A stretch of DNA of 30,101 nucleotides from UBA11612 sp963976395 (GCA_963976395.1 CAXBLG010000038.1:1-30101), one strand, 5' to 3'. Numbered from the stretch's first letter, positions 17,140 through 25,365 are shown. A program made the numbers and translations. The notes: a model not told the origin generated them from the letters alone.

Positions 17140-17592
17140 TCAGACGCCCTGCAGCGCGCTACGTAAATCATCGCGCAAGGCTGTGAGTTCGGCCAGCAGC
17201 TTAGCCGCTTCGTCACGGCGTACACCCTTCGCCTCAGGCGCGGCTGTATGCACCGGCGACGCCGTGGAATCATCAGCGGTCACGGCCTTCACACCAACTT
17301 CTCGCAAAAGCTTCTGCACACCCTTAATGGTCAAGCCGTCGGTGTAAAGCAGAGCCCGGATGCGTTTGAGAAGAGCAACGTCTTCAGGGCGGTAATAGCG
17401 CCGACCACCGCCGCGCTTTAAAGGGCGAACCTGGGTAAACTTGGTTTCCCAAAACCGCAAGACGTGCTGTGGGACATCGAGTTCACCGGCGACTTCGCTG
17501 ATCGTCCGAAATGCACCATCAGATTTCTCCGGGCGGCGGCGTGTGTCGTCCGCTCCGGAATCACCCGTTTCAGTCATATCTTTATCGTTCAC
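17140..17592 (-). CDS. MerR-family transcriptional regulator
   Basis: 150 residues. The winged-helix DNA-binding domain lies at about 28-98: FRTISEVAGELDVPQHVLRFWE is the HTH, followed by RPLKRGGGRRYYRPEDVALLKRIRALL, the MerR wing and second helix. The remaining 50 residues are short and end in a helix (RRDEAAKLLAELTALRDDLR), with no cysteine metal site or effector domain, so it is not a metal sensor of the MerR/CueR type. A gene like this directly after ihfA is a common alphaproteobacterial arrangement. The listed start is a GTG sharing a GTGA with the ihfA stop; an ATG at 17577 is an alternative. Target genes are unknown. Confidence 0.88.
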   Translation of the reverse strand: MNDKDMTETGDSGADDTRRRPEKSDGAFRTISEVAGELDVPQHVLRFWETKFTQVRPLKRGGGRRYYRPEDVALLKRIRALLYTDGLTIKGVQKLLREVGVKAVTADDSTASPVHTAAPEAKGVRRDEAAKLLAELTALRDDLRSALQGV

Positions 17593-17930
17593 GTTGTCGG
17601 CGGATTGGGCGGCGCTTCAGTCTCGGTGGACCGATTGGCATGGCCTTCGCGAATCCGCGCCTTCAAAAGTTGTGACGGACGGAACACAAGCACCTTGCGC
17701 GGCAAGATGGGGACTTCTTCACCGGTTTTCGGATTGCGGCCAATGCGCTGGCCTTTTTGGCGCACAGAGAAACTGCCGAACGATGAAATCTTCACCGTCT
17801 CACTTTTCAGCAAGGCCTGTGTGATTTCATTGAGAACCAATTCAAGCAAGTCAGCAGATTCATTCCGCGATAAACCGACTTCTTGATAAATGGCCTCAGC
17901 CAACTGTGCTCGAGTAATGGTGTCGCCCAT
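17589..17930 (-). CDS. ihfA: Integration host factor subunit alpha
   Basis: 113 residues of the HU/IHF family. The N-terminus (MGDTITRAQLAEAIYQEVGLSRNES) with TITR is the IHF-alpha type rather than HU or IHF-beta. The body has VKISSFGSFSVRQK and the DNA-intercalating arm GRNPKTGEEVPILPR, whose proline makes the sharp DNA bend. The tail after about residue 95 is Pro/Thr-rich and slightly extended. IHF bends DNA at sigma-54 promoters, origins and recombination sites, and so would assist NtrC-type activation. A run of G (AGGGGGAG) lies about 8 nt before the ATG. It overlaps merR by 4 bp. A 130-bp gap to fabH upstream could hold a promoter of its own. Confidence 0.95.
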   Translation of the reverse strand: MGDTITRAQLAEAIYQEVGLSRNESADLLELVLNEITQALLKSETVKISSFGSFSVRQKGQRIGRNPKTGEEVPILPRKVLVFRPSQLLKARIREGHANRSTETEAPPNPPTT

Positions 17931-18057
17931 TGTCGCGCTCCCCCTAGAAGCGGCGTATTTACAACAGGTTAGACCGTCAGATTTTGTGCGTCAATTAGGT
18001 TTTCTATGTCTGACAAGGCTTTAGGGGGTGAGCCGCGTTTTTCGGCGGGAAACCTAT

Positions 18058-19029
18058 CTAAAGGCGTACCAGCGCGGAGCCCCAGGTAAATCCACCGCCC
18101 ATGGCCTCCATCAGAACCAACTGGCCCGGCTTAATGCGCCCATCGGCCACACCGGCCTCGAAAGCCATTGGAATGGAGGCCGCAGAGGTGTTGGCGTGCT
18201 GGTCAACGGTGACAATAACTTTGGCGGGGTCCATACCAAGTTTCGAGGCCGTACTATCGAGGATTCGCTTATTTGCTTGATGGGGAACCAGCCAATCCAC
18301 GTCGTCGATTGTGAGCCCGTTTGCGTCGAGTGCTTCCCTGACGGTGCTGGCTAAATTCACCACTGCGTGACGGAAGACTTCTTTACCCTTCATGCGCACA
18401 TGACCGGTTGTTTGCGTGCTCGCCGGCCCGCCGTCCACGTAGAGCATATCGTGGTAACGGCCATCGGAATGAAGATGGGTCGAAAGAATCCCGCGATCGG
18501 AGGACGCCCCTGTCCCCTCTTCCGCACTTACAACAACGGCACCGGCCCCATCGCCAAACAAAACACAGGTTGTTCTGTCTTCCCAATCGAGAATACGGGA
18601 GAAGGTTTCTGCTCCGACCAAAACCGCGCACTTTGATTGACCCGCTTTGATGAAGTTATCGACCACCGCTAGCCCGTATACGAATCCGGAGCACACGGCT
18701 TGAATGTCGAAGGATGGAACACCAGGACGGCCCAAAGCGCTTTGAACACGAGCGGCCGTTGCGGGAAAAGTTTCATCCGGCGTTGCCGTTGCAACCACAA
18801 AAAGATCCACCTCGCTGCCGTCGCGGCCGGCGGCTTTAAGCGCACGCGTTGCAGCTTCAATGGCAAGATCAGACGTTTTTTGATCATCCGCGGCGACATG
18901 GCGCATGCGAATTCCGGTTCGCTCTACAATCCACTCGTCGGACGTATCAACTTGCTTGGCAAGTTCTTCGTTGGTCAGGATTCTTTCGGGAAGGTAAGCC
19001 CCAACACCTTGGATTACGGAGCGAAGCAT
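18058..19029 (-). CDS. fabH: Beta-ketoacyl-ACP synthase III (FabH)
   Basis: 323 residues from the ATG at 19029; a GTG one codon earlier is less likely because AGGAG sits 7 nt before the ATG and the resulting TGATG junction overlaps the plsX stop by 1 bp. The catalytic triad is visible: C113 in DIQAVCSGF, H250 in LVPHQANKRI and N280 in QHANTSAAS. The C-terminal GGGFTWGSALVRL is the usual FabH ending. The enzyme condenses acetyl-CoA (or another acyl-CoA) with malonyl-ACP to start fatty-acid synthesis. It sits in the conserved rpmF-plsX-fabH order. Confidence 0.97.
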   Translation of the reverse strand: MLRSVIQGVGAYLPERILTNEELAKQVDTSDEWIVERTGIRMRHVAADDQKTSDLAIEAATRALKAAGRDGSEVDLFVVATATPDETFPATAARVQSALGRPGVPSFDIQAVCSGFVYGLAVVDNFIKAGQSKCAVLVGAETFSRILDWEDRTTCVLFGDGAGAVVVSAEEGTGASSDRGILSTHLHSDGRYHDMLYVDGGPASTQTTGHVRMKGKEVFRHAVVNLASTVREALDANGLTIDDVDWLVPHQANKRILDSTASKLGMDPAKVIVTVDQHANTSAASIPMAFEAGVADGRIKPGQLVLMEAMGGGFTWGSALVRL

Positions 19030-20114
19030 CACTCGGCTCCTGATCTAACCGTTTTCACTTCAGAGGCTGCAGCGTCCTCTGAAGAGTCGGGCGCTGCTTG
19101 TGCCGCGATATGGGCCAGTTGCTCAGCGATACGGCCATTGAGATCGCGTGAAATCATATCCACACCAACGCCTATGGCATTCGCAAACCCGATTGAATCC
19201 GTTCCACCGTGACTCTTCACAACCACCCCATTCAAACCAACGAACAAAGCCCCGTTATAGCGGCGAGGATCGGCGCGCGCCATAACCTGACTTAAGACAG
19301 GCTTGGCGAAGATCATGCCGAATTGTGCCATAAGCGAACTCTTGATGGCATTCTTCAAGAACTCGGAAAATAATTTTGCGGTCCCTTCGGCGGTCTTAAG
19401 GGCGACGTTGCCCGTGAATCCGTCGGTAACGATAACGTCAACTGTACCCTTGGTGATGTCATCGCCTTCGACAAATCCGGCAAATTCCATATCCAAATGA
19501 GAGCTGCGTAGCGTTTGCGCCGCCTCGCGCAGAATGTCGGTGCCTTTTAAATCTTCCGAGCCGATGTTGAGAAGACCGACGCTTGGGCGATCAAGCCCCA
19601 GCATAGCCCGTGCAAAGCACTCGCCCATCACCGCGAACTCAACCAGATTACGCGCATCGCATTGCGCGTTGGCGCCCAAATCCAACATGACCGTTTCGCC
19701 GATCTTGGAGGGAAACATCGAACAAATCGCGGGGCGATCAATTCCCGGCAGCATCCGCATAATGACTTTGGACATCGCCATGAGCGCGCCGGTGTTGCCG
19801 GCAGACACTACGCCGCCCGCCTCTCCGGCTTTGACGGCCTCAATGGCTTTCCACATGCTGGTGTTGCGACCGGAGCGAATAACCTGGCTTGGCTTCGCGT
19901 CACCGGTGACAACGTCATCGGTATGGCGAACTTCACAACAGGCTGCCAGGGTCTTGTTTGCTTCGAGCGCAGGCTGAATACGCTTTTCATCGCCGAATAG
20001 CAGAAACCGCGCGAGCGGATATCTGACATGGGCCTCGGCAACGCCCTTAATGACGATGTCGGGGGCGTGGTCGCCGCCCATAGCATCAAGAGAAAGGGTG
20101 AAAGGCGCGTTCAA
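19029..20114 (-). CDS. plsX: Phosphate acyltransferase PlsX
   Basis: 361 residues, a typical length. PlsX makes acyl-phosphate from acyl-ACP for the PlsY step of phosphatidic acid synthesis. Family segments are SLDAMGGDHAPDIVIKG at the start, SAGNTGALMAMS, LDLGANAQCDARNLVEFA, NIGSEDLKGTD, FVEGDDITKGTVDV, TDGFTGNVALKT and LNGVVVKSHGG. The start is a TTG: there is no other start codon before the conserved DAMGGDHAP, and GGGAG (20121-20125) lies 6 nt upstream. It overlaps fabH by 1 bp, implying coupled translation of the two lipid-initiation enzymes. The C-terminal 25 residues are an acidic Ala/Ser-rich tail. Confidence 0.97.
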   Translation of the reverse strand: MNAPFTLSLDAMGGDHAPDIVIKGVAEAHVRYPLARFLLFGDEKRIQPALEANKTLAACCEVRHTDDVVTGDAKPSQVIRSGRNTSMWKAIEAVKAGEAGGVVSAGNTGALMAMSKVIMRMLPGIDRPAICSMFPSKIGETVMLDLGANAQCDARNLVEFAVMGECFARAMLGLDRPSVGLLNIGSEDLKGTDILREAAQTLRSSHLDMEFAGFVEGDDITKGTVDVIVTDGFTGNVALKTAEGTAKLFSEFLKNAIKSSLMAQFGMIFAKPVLSQVMARADPRRYNGALFVGLNGVVVKSHGGTDSIGFANAIGVGVDMISRDLNGRIAEQLAHIAAQAAPDSSEDAAASEVKTVRSGAE

Positions 20115-20120
20115 AGGGGT

Positions 20121-20125
20121 CTCCC
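20121..20125 (-). promoter_or_regulatory. Ribosome binding site supporting the TTG start of plsX
   Basis: GGGAG on the minus strand, 6 nt before TTG at 20114-20112. The next in-frame ATG falls inside the conserved DAMGGDHAP, so this site decides the start. Confidence 0.6.
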
Positions 20126-20236
20126 GACCGGTTAAGCCGAAACGCGATGGTCTGGCGTCGCCGTGAGAATTCTCGCCGCTCCGTCGTACGGGGCCGCCGG
20201 ACGCCTAATTACGCGCAAGGATATAGGACGTGGCCG

Positions 20237-20425
20237 TTAAGCTACAGCCTCGGAGTCCGCAGTTACTTCCCGACCGTCATAGTGACCGCAGGACGCACAA
20301 ACGTGGTGCGGGCGCTTTAACTCACCGCAATTGGGACATTCCTGATAGGCGCCCCCCGTCAGCGCATGGTGTGAGCGGCGCATGTTCCGGAGTGACTTGG
20401 ATGTCTTCTGTTTAGGTACAGCCAT
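20237..20425 (-). CDS. rpmF: 50S ribosomal protein L32
   Basis: 62 residues beginning MAVPKQKTSKSLRNMRRSHH, the universal L32 start; the ATG at 20425 is chosen over a longer upstream frame on that basis. The middle holds a four-cysteine zinc ribbon, CPNC then CASC, so this is the zinc-binding (C+) form of L32. A short tail follows. It lies about 120 bp before plsX on the same strand; that gap includes the 10-bp palindrome GAGAATTCTC near 20165 but no clear terminator, consistent with an rpmF-plsX-fabH transcript. Confidence 0.98.
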   Translation of the reverse strand: MAVPKQKTSKSLRNMRRSHHALTGGAYQECPNCGELKRPHHVCASCGHYDGREVTADSEAVA

Positions 20426-20542
20426 TATCGTCGTCTTTCGTGATGAAGGCCGCCCTTGTCTTATGCGCAATCAAGCGCCTGGCGGCCCATGGAAGGGCGA
20501 GTAGATAACTAAAAACCGCCACGGGCGCAAGCAGGTTCCCAG

Positions 20543-21115
20543 CTAATGTGGCTTGATATTCTTAAGCTTTTCCAATGCGGCGAAGGGTTTACCCCCAGAA
20601 GCGGCCTCTGCGCCCCCTTCTGAGCCCCAAGTCTTCGCCCCAAATTTTACCCCAGGAGCCCTTGGATAGGGGTCCAGAGCCAGCACAAGCTGCTCCACAG
20701 CCAATTCTCCCAAGTCGATTCGGCCATCTATTACCAGCTCTGGAGGATCGTCGTCATCGACCGAAATAAGCTCTTCCGCGCCGTCATGCTTCTTAGAGGC
20801 TGCGGCGCTCACCTCCTCCATGAACACCATAGATATGTCTTCGCGCACATGGACCGAAATCGGCGCCAGCGTCACAACACAGATCTGAACAACATCAGCC
20901 TCAACATGACCGGCGACATTGACGAAGCCCCCACTTGTCCGCGTTAGTTGAACCGCTACCTTAAGATTGCTCAGCTCTTTCAATTCCAGACGGGCTGCGA
21001 CACTCGTGCACTCTTCCTCGGAAGCCGCGAATTTGTACCAGCGGCCACCGGCCGGCAGAGTCGAAACTTCTACCAGATATGAAAATTCGAGATTTGAAGG
21101 TCTAGGCTGGGCCAT
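20543..21115 (-). CDS. DUF177 (YceD-like) protein
   Basis: 190 residues of the DUF177/YceD family, which lies next to rpmF in most bacteria and is linked to 23S rRNA or large-subunit maturation. The recognisable core is LSNLKVAVQLTRTSGGFVNV, then VEADVVQICVVTLAPISVHV (the usual Cys-containing turn) and the acidic ELISVDDDDPPELVIDGRID followed by LGELAVEQLVLALDPYPRAPG. The C-terminal extension is Gly/Ala-rich and ends in a basic helix. It overlaps the upstream chaperone gene by 14 bp and is separated from rpmF by about 115 bp, which may hold a separate rpmF promoter. Confidence 0.87.
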   Translation of the reverse strand: MAQPRPSNLEFSYLVEVSTLPAGGRWYKFAASEEECTSVAARLELKELSNLKVAVQLTRTSGGFVNVAGHVEADVVQICVVTLAPISVHVREDISMVFMEEVSAAASKKHDGAEELISVDDDDPPELVIDGRIDLGELAVEQLVLALDPYPRAPGVKFGAKTWGSEGGAEAASGGKPFAALEKLKNIKPH

Positions 21116-21662
21116 GCCCTGCTCCCGCTACCGGAATCGTGAGATCAATGTGCCCGGCCACTATATCGGCCACCGCCTGCCCAGCGATATGAGCGTCCAT
21201 GCGGCGAAGATAGTTTGTCATTCCCGCGATAACGTCGGATGAGGCCTCTTGGTGGCGATAAACATTGGCTTGTAAGGCTTGCCCCAGAGCCTCTGCCTCG
21301 CCGTCCAAGCCTTGTTCGTAGATTGTAGCGCGGCCATAGAACGCTTTGGCCATTTTTTTGATGTGTTTGGAAACGCTCAGATCTCCGACCCCCATTTCGC
21401 GTAGAGACCGGTCCATATCTTTGAACATAAGATCGAAAACGGCCTGCCCCATAACCTCGGCGTCGACTCCGCCATCGCGTAACCGCCGGAACACAAGCAT
21501 GGCGTGAATGATAATCATATCAAACCGCCCATTCACGGTGTCGGGCACGCCAAAGGTCGCATAAAAGGCAGTCTCGCGTGATTTTTTCACAAGCGCATCA
21601 TAAAGAGCATCAACCGGCATTATGACGGGCGCGGCGCGGCGAAAAAAACGATCAAGATTCAT
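21102..21662 (-). CDS. CBP3-type ubiquinol-cytochrome c chaperone family protein
   Basis: 186 residues from the ATG at 21662; a TTG at 21683 would add seven residues (the N-terminus MNLDRFFRR looks more natural). The core YATFGVPDTVNGRFDMIIIH, HAMLVFRRL, AVFDLMFKDMDRSLREMGVGD and SVSKHIKKMAKAFYGR is characteristic of the Cbp3/UQCC1 family, which assists cytochrome bc1 assembly by helping insert cytochrome b. In alphaproteobacteria this gene commonly sits with DUF177 near rpmF-plsX-fabH, as here. It is soluble and predicted helical. It diverges from bamE with only 89 bp between the start codons. Confidence 0.9.
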   Translation of the reverse strand: MNLDRFFRRAAPVIMPVDALYDALVKKSRETAFYATFGVPDTVNGRFDMIIIHAMLVFRRLRDGGVDAEVMGQAVFDLMFKDMDRSLREMGVGDLSVSKHIKKMAKAFYGRATIYEQGLDGEAEALGQALQANVYRHQEASSDVIAGMTNYLRRMDAHIAGQAVADIVAGHIDLTIPVAGAGHGPA

Positions 21663-21714
21663 AGGTAAAGCATCCGCAGGCAATGAATTTAGGCTGTTTC
21701 AGTTCACTCGGGGC

Positions 21715-21741
21715 TTGGACAGCACCGCGACGTGGTATAAT
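21715..21741 (+). promoter_or_regulatory. Strong sigma-70-like promoter for bamE
   Basis: A perfect TATAAT (21736-21741) has TTGGAC (21715-21720) 15 nt upstream as a -35. The -10 ends only 10 nt before the ATG at 21752, so transcription would begin within a few bases of the start codon. Confidence 0.6.
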
Positions 21742-21751
21742 ACGGCTTGTC

Positions 21752-22246
21752 ATGAACACCAAGAACCGCAAAACCCCATTTATTCCGGTCGCCGCAGTTG
21801 CCCTGACGGCCCTGCTCGCGAGCGGCTGCGCCAAGGACGTGTATCTGCGCGGCAACGAGCCGTTGCCGGAGGCGCTCGCCCAGCTGGCTCCCGGTGAGCA
21901 AACGCGCCAGGACGTGCAGGCCCTTTTAGGTACCCCTGCCACCACCAGCGTGTTTGGCAGCGAGACCTGGTACTACATCAGTGCTCATACCACGCAATAC
22001 GCTTTCTATCCGGTGCACGAACTCGATCGTACGGTGCTCGCTTTGGATTTCGACGAACGCGGCATTCTTATGAATACGCGCGAACTGACGCTGGATGACG
22101 GTGTTGATGTGGCGATTGCACAACGGGCAACGCCTACCAAAGGCCGTGAATACGGTCTGCTTGAGCAATTGATCGGCAACATCGGACGCTTTGGCACTCA
22201 GGGTAATCGCAGCGGCCCCGGCACGCCCGGCGGACCCGGCGGCTGA
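21752..22246 (+). CDS. bamE: Outer membrane assembly lipoprotein, BamE/SmpA family
   Basis: 164 residues from the ATG at 21752. The signal peptide has a hydrophobic core (VAAVALTALLASG) and the lipobox LASGC with C26 as the lipidated residue. The SmpA/OmlA domain follows: LAQLAPGEQTRQDVQALLGTP is the conserved start of BamE, then the strand pair SETWYYIS and LALDFDERGIL. The tail is Gly/Pro-rich and probably disordered. BamE is a small partner of the BamA beta-barrel insertion machine at the inner face of the outer membrane. No ribosome-binding sequence precedes the ATG, and a -10 lies 10 nt away. A strong bidirectional terminator follows 32 bp after the stop. Confidence 0.93.
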   Translation: MNTKNRKTPFIPVAAVALTALLASGCAKDVYLRGNEPLPEALAQLAPGEQTRQDVQALLGTPATTSVFGSETWYYISAHTTQYAFYPVHELDRTVLALDFDERGILMNTRELTLDDGVDVAIAQRATPTKGREYGLLEQLIGNIGRFGTQGNRSGPGTPGGPGG

Positions 22247-22278
22247 TTAAAACCCGAACAGCTATTACCGCATAAAAA

Positions 22279-22316
22279 AACGCCCCGGCCATTTCTGACC
22301 GGGGCGTTAATTTTTG
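22279..22316. terminator. Bidirectional rho-independent terminator
   Basis: AACGCCCCGG (22279-22288), a 10-nt loop and CCGGGGCGTT (22299-22308) make a perfect 10-bp stem. On the plus strand it is followed by AATTTTTG, and on the minus strand by a run of seven T (22274-22280 as A on the plus strand, partly inside the stem). It lies between the converging bamE and hppA genes and can stop both. Confidence 0.92.
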
Positions 22317-22337
22317 TATCAAGTCACGAGCGGATTA

Positions 22338-24425
22338 TTAGGCCGCCAACACCGCGAGCAACAGAAGCGCGACAATGTTCGTGATTTTGATCAGCGGGTT
22401 CACAGCAGGGCCTGCCGTGTCCTTGTAGGGATCACCCACCGTATCACCGGTCACGGCAGCTTTGTGGGCTTCAGAGCCCTTGCCCCCGTGGTTGCCGTCT
22501 TCGATGTACTTCTTGGCATTGTCCCAAGCACCACCGCCCGATGTCATGGAGATGGCAACGAACAATCCGGTCACAATCGTACCGAGCAGCATCGCACCAA
22601 CCGCCGTGAAGGCTTCAGCTTGTCCCGCAACCATGTTGATCACGAAGTAGAGCACGATCGGCGAAAGCACCGGCAGCAAAGACGGCACCACCATCTCTTT
22701 GATCGCGGCTTTGGTCAGAAGATCGACGGCACGGCCATAGTCGGGCTTACCTGTGCCTTCCATGATTCCCGGGATCTCTTTGAACTGACGGCGCACTTCG
22801 TTAACGACTGAACCTGCGGCACGGCCCACAGCCTGCATGCCGAGCGCGGCGAACAGGTAAGGCAGCAAACCACCGATAAACAGGCCAACCACTACGTAGG
22901 GATTTTCGAGTTTGAACTCGATATCCAAGTGACCGAAGTAGTACTTCAGATCTTCCGTGTACGCAGCAAACAGCACGAGGGCCGCAAGACCGGCAGAACC
23001 AATGGCATAGCCCTTAGTCACAGCTTTGGTCGTGTTGCCAACCGCGTCGAGTGCATCCGTCACGTTACGAACTTCCGGAGGAAGTTCGGCCATTTCGGCG
23101 ATACCACCAGCGTTATCGGTGACCGGACCGTAGGCATCCAGCGCGACAACAATGCCAGCCAGAGCCAACATCGTCGTGGCGGCAATCGCCAGTCCAAACA
23201 GACCGGCAGCCATATATGCCACAATGATGCCAGCTGAAATCACCAGCACCGGCAGAGCTGTAGCTTCCATCGATACGGCCAAGCCTTGGATGACGTTGGT
23301 GCCGTGACCTGTCGTAGAAGCCTGCGCAACCGACTTCACCGGACGGAAACCAGTCCCGGTGTAGTACTCGGTGATCCAAATGATCAGGCCTGTGACGATA
23401 AGGCCCACAAACGCACAGATGATAAGATCATCAGCCGAAATGAGGACACCGTCGTTGGTGATGAAACCATCGCCGAACCATTGGTAGGTGACCGCAACAA
23501 TCGCGGCGGCAGATAGTACAGCGGTTACGATAAATCCGCGGTACAGCGCGGCCATGATCTTGCCGCTGGCGCCAATGCCGGAGAAGAAGGTTCCGACGAT
23601 TGAGGTGATAATGCACACCGCGCCTAGAACCAGCGGATACAGCATCGCAGACGTGCTGACATCACCGGCGAAATAGATCGACCCGAGCAGCATCGTGGCA
23701 ACGATGGTCACCGCGTAGGTTTCGAACAAGTCGGCTGCCATACCGGCACAGTCTCCGACGTTGTCGCCCACATTATCGGCGATCACAGTCGGGTTAAGGG
23801 GATCATCTTCAGGAATGCCGGCTTCGACTTTACCTACCAAGTCGGCGCCGACGTCGGCCCCCTTGGTAAAGATGCCGCCGCCAAGACGTGCAAAGATGGA
23901 AATCAGAGACGCACCGAAGCTAAGAGCAACGAGGCCTTCAATAATCTCGCGCGAGTGCTCTTCAGCACCTGGCAGGCTTTTGAGAACGATGTAGTACACC
24001 GCCACACCGAGCAGTCCGAGACCAACCACGAGGAGGCCCGTGACCGCACCGGCCTGAAAAGCAACGCCGTGTGCTTTTTTCAAACCGCCGTTCATGGCAG
24101 CCGCTGCGGTTCGCACATTGGCGCGTACCGAGACATTCATGCCGACATAACCGGCAAGACCTGAAAGAACTGCACCAATTACAAAGCCGATGGCCACTTT
24201 AAGGCCAAGGGTTGCGGCTAGAATAATCGCCACGACAACACCGGCAATACCGATGGTTGTATATTGACGGTTCAGGTAGGCCGCCGCGCCTTCTTGAATG
24301 GCGGCTGCGATTTCCTGCATCCGGGCATTTCCGGCATCGGCACTTTGCACACGGCGCACGCCGTAGATGCCGTAAAGAACCGCCAGCACACCGCAGGCGA
24401 TTACGAGAGATTCGAGAGAGGTCAT
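22338..24425 (-). CDS. hppA: Membrane-bound H+-translocating pyrophosphatase
   Basis: 695 residues with about 16 membrane segments, the normal size. It couples hydrolysis of pyrophosphate to proton export across the inner membrane. The catalytic loops are visible: GGGIFTKGADVGADLVGKVE (about 182-201), PEDDPLNPTVIADNVGDNVG (205-224), DCAGMAADLFE (225-235) and DAYGPVTDNAGGIAEM (430-445). The GNTTKA motif (463-468) has lysine at 467; K+-dependent enzymes have alanine there (GNTTAA). This is therefore predicted to be the K+-independent type. It appears monocistronic, with its own leader in 24426-24632 and the shared terminator after it. Confidence 0.97.
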   Translation of the reverse strand: MTSLESLVIACGVLAVLYGIYGVRRVQSADAGNARMQEIAAAIQEGAAAYLNRQYTTIGIAGVVVAIILAATLGLKVAIGFVIGAVLSGLAGYVGMNVSVRANVRTAAAAMNGGLKKAHGVAFQAGAVTGLLVVGLGLLGVAVYYIVLKSLPGAEEHSREIIEGLVALSFGASLISIFARLGGGIFTKGADVGADLVGKVEAGIPEDDPLNPTVIADNVGDNVGDCAGMAADLFETYAVTIVATMLLGSIYFAGDVSTSAMLYPLVLGAVCIITSIVGTFFSGIGASGKIMAALYRGFIVTAVLSAAAIVAVTYQWFGDGFITNDGVLISADDLIICAFVGLIVTGLIIWITEYYTGTGFRPVKSVAQASTTGHGTNVIQGLAVSMEATALPVLVISAGIIVAYMAAGLFGLAIAATTMLALAGIVVALDAYGPVTDNAGGIAEMAELPPEVRNVTDALDAVGNTTKAVTKGYAIGSAGLAALVLFAAYTEDLKYYFGHLDIEFKLENPYVVVGLFIGGLLPYLFAALGMQAVGRAAGSVVNEVRRQFKEIPGIMEGTGKPDYGRAVDLLTKAAIKEMVVPSLLPVLSPIVLYFVINMVAGQAEAFTAVGAMLLGTIVTGLFVAISMTSGGGAWDNAKKYIEDGNHGGKGSEAHKAAVTGDTVGDPYKDTAGPAVNPLIKITNIVALLLLAVLAA

Positions 24426-24632
24426 TTTTACCCCATTATTGTGTCGTTGATTCGATAACGAACGCGGTTAAGCCTTCGCGCAGGCCGAAAATACATTTAA
24501 TTACAAATATTTAGAAGCTAGCTCGCGCGTTCCCCTATAGGAGCGGCGGGAGAGTGCCAGAAGGTACTCGCAGACGCAACAATTTAGCGCCATGAGCCAC
24601 TCGATCCGGCATTTTTAGTAGGGTTGGAGCGC

Positions 24633-25340
24633 TCATCCTAACAGAATCATCTGTCCCAAGAGACCGGTGAGAAACCCGCCCACCGCGCCCAGCGCGGGAG
24701 CCCAGCGATTGCGGACGTGTGACCGCGGTGCAATATCCTGGAAGGTTAGATACAAAATTCCTGCCGCCGCGAAGCACATAATTGATCCAAGCACTGCGTG
24801 TTCGTCAAAAAGGAACACATATCCCGATATAGCTGCGGTCGGACCAAGCAGCACAAGTATGGCAAAGGCTGAGAGGATCATATTCGGCCGCAAGCGGCCT
24901 GCAGCCTTCATTTCCAAATATGCATTGTAACCTTCCGGAAAGTTCTGGAGCGCAATCATGAGCGCCAATACCAGACCTCCCGCCTCCCCGGAGGCCAACA
25001 TGGCCCCCAAAGCAATACTCTCGGGGATAAAGTCGAGAAGCATCGCCAGAAGCTGCGAGGCTTTGAGATCGCTGCGCGATATAGCCCGGTCAACAAAGAA
25101 AAAGATAAGACCGCCGGCACCGAACGAGAGTGAGACAGCAAGAGGCGAAAGGCGGCTAGTCCCTTCCGGGATCAATACAAGGGCGACGGCTGCGATTAAT
25201 ACACCTCCACCGAAGGCCACAACCCCGTGCCGAAGTTCTGATTCAAGCCAACGTGGATGTAGTCTTAACCAGCGGGCGGCCGCAGCTCCGAGCGGCATGG
25301 TCGAGCCCGCCAGAATCGAGAGGAGGAGAACCGATTCCAT
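24633..25340 (-). CDS. ZIP-family metal transporter with altered metal-site residues
   Basis: 235 residues forming about eight membrane segments in the ZIP layout. The two metal-binding helices are recognisable but changed. The first reads LLDFIPESIALG (about 101-112) where ZIP proteins usually have HNxPEG, and the second reads LQNFPEGYNAY (131-141) where a histidine is usual before NxPEG. The Pro and Glu of each motif are kept (E107, E136) but both histidines are replaced, by D103-F and by Q132. Metal preference is therefore open. It begins 25 bp after the FliL-like gene and closes the ribH-nusB-thiL block. No terminator is evident in the 207 bp after it. Confidence 0.8.
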   Translation of the reverse strand: MESVLLLSILAGSTMPLGAAAARWLRLHPRWLESELRHGVVAFGGGVLIAAVALVLIPEGTSRLSPLAVSLSFGAGGLIFFFVDRAISRSDLKASQLLAMLLDFIPESIALGAMLASGEAGGLVLALMIALQNFPEGYNAYLEMKAAGRLRPNMILSAFAILVLLGPTAAISGYVFLFDEHAVLGSIMCFAAAGILYLTFQDIAPRSHVRNRWAPALGAVGGFLTGLLGQMILLG

Positions 25341-25365
25341 CGCGCGCCCAAATCCGGATCGCTGA

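Noticed and set aside
20160..20172. GAGAATTCTC palindrome between plsX and rpmF, considered as an operator
   Set aside because: A 10-bp palindrome is expected by chance at this scale and no second copy or known motif was seen nearby.
22314..22811. 165-residue plus-strand open frame antisense to hppA
   Set aside because: Composition (His/Arg/Asn-rich) is a shadow of the hppA codons, with no domain.
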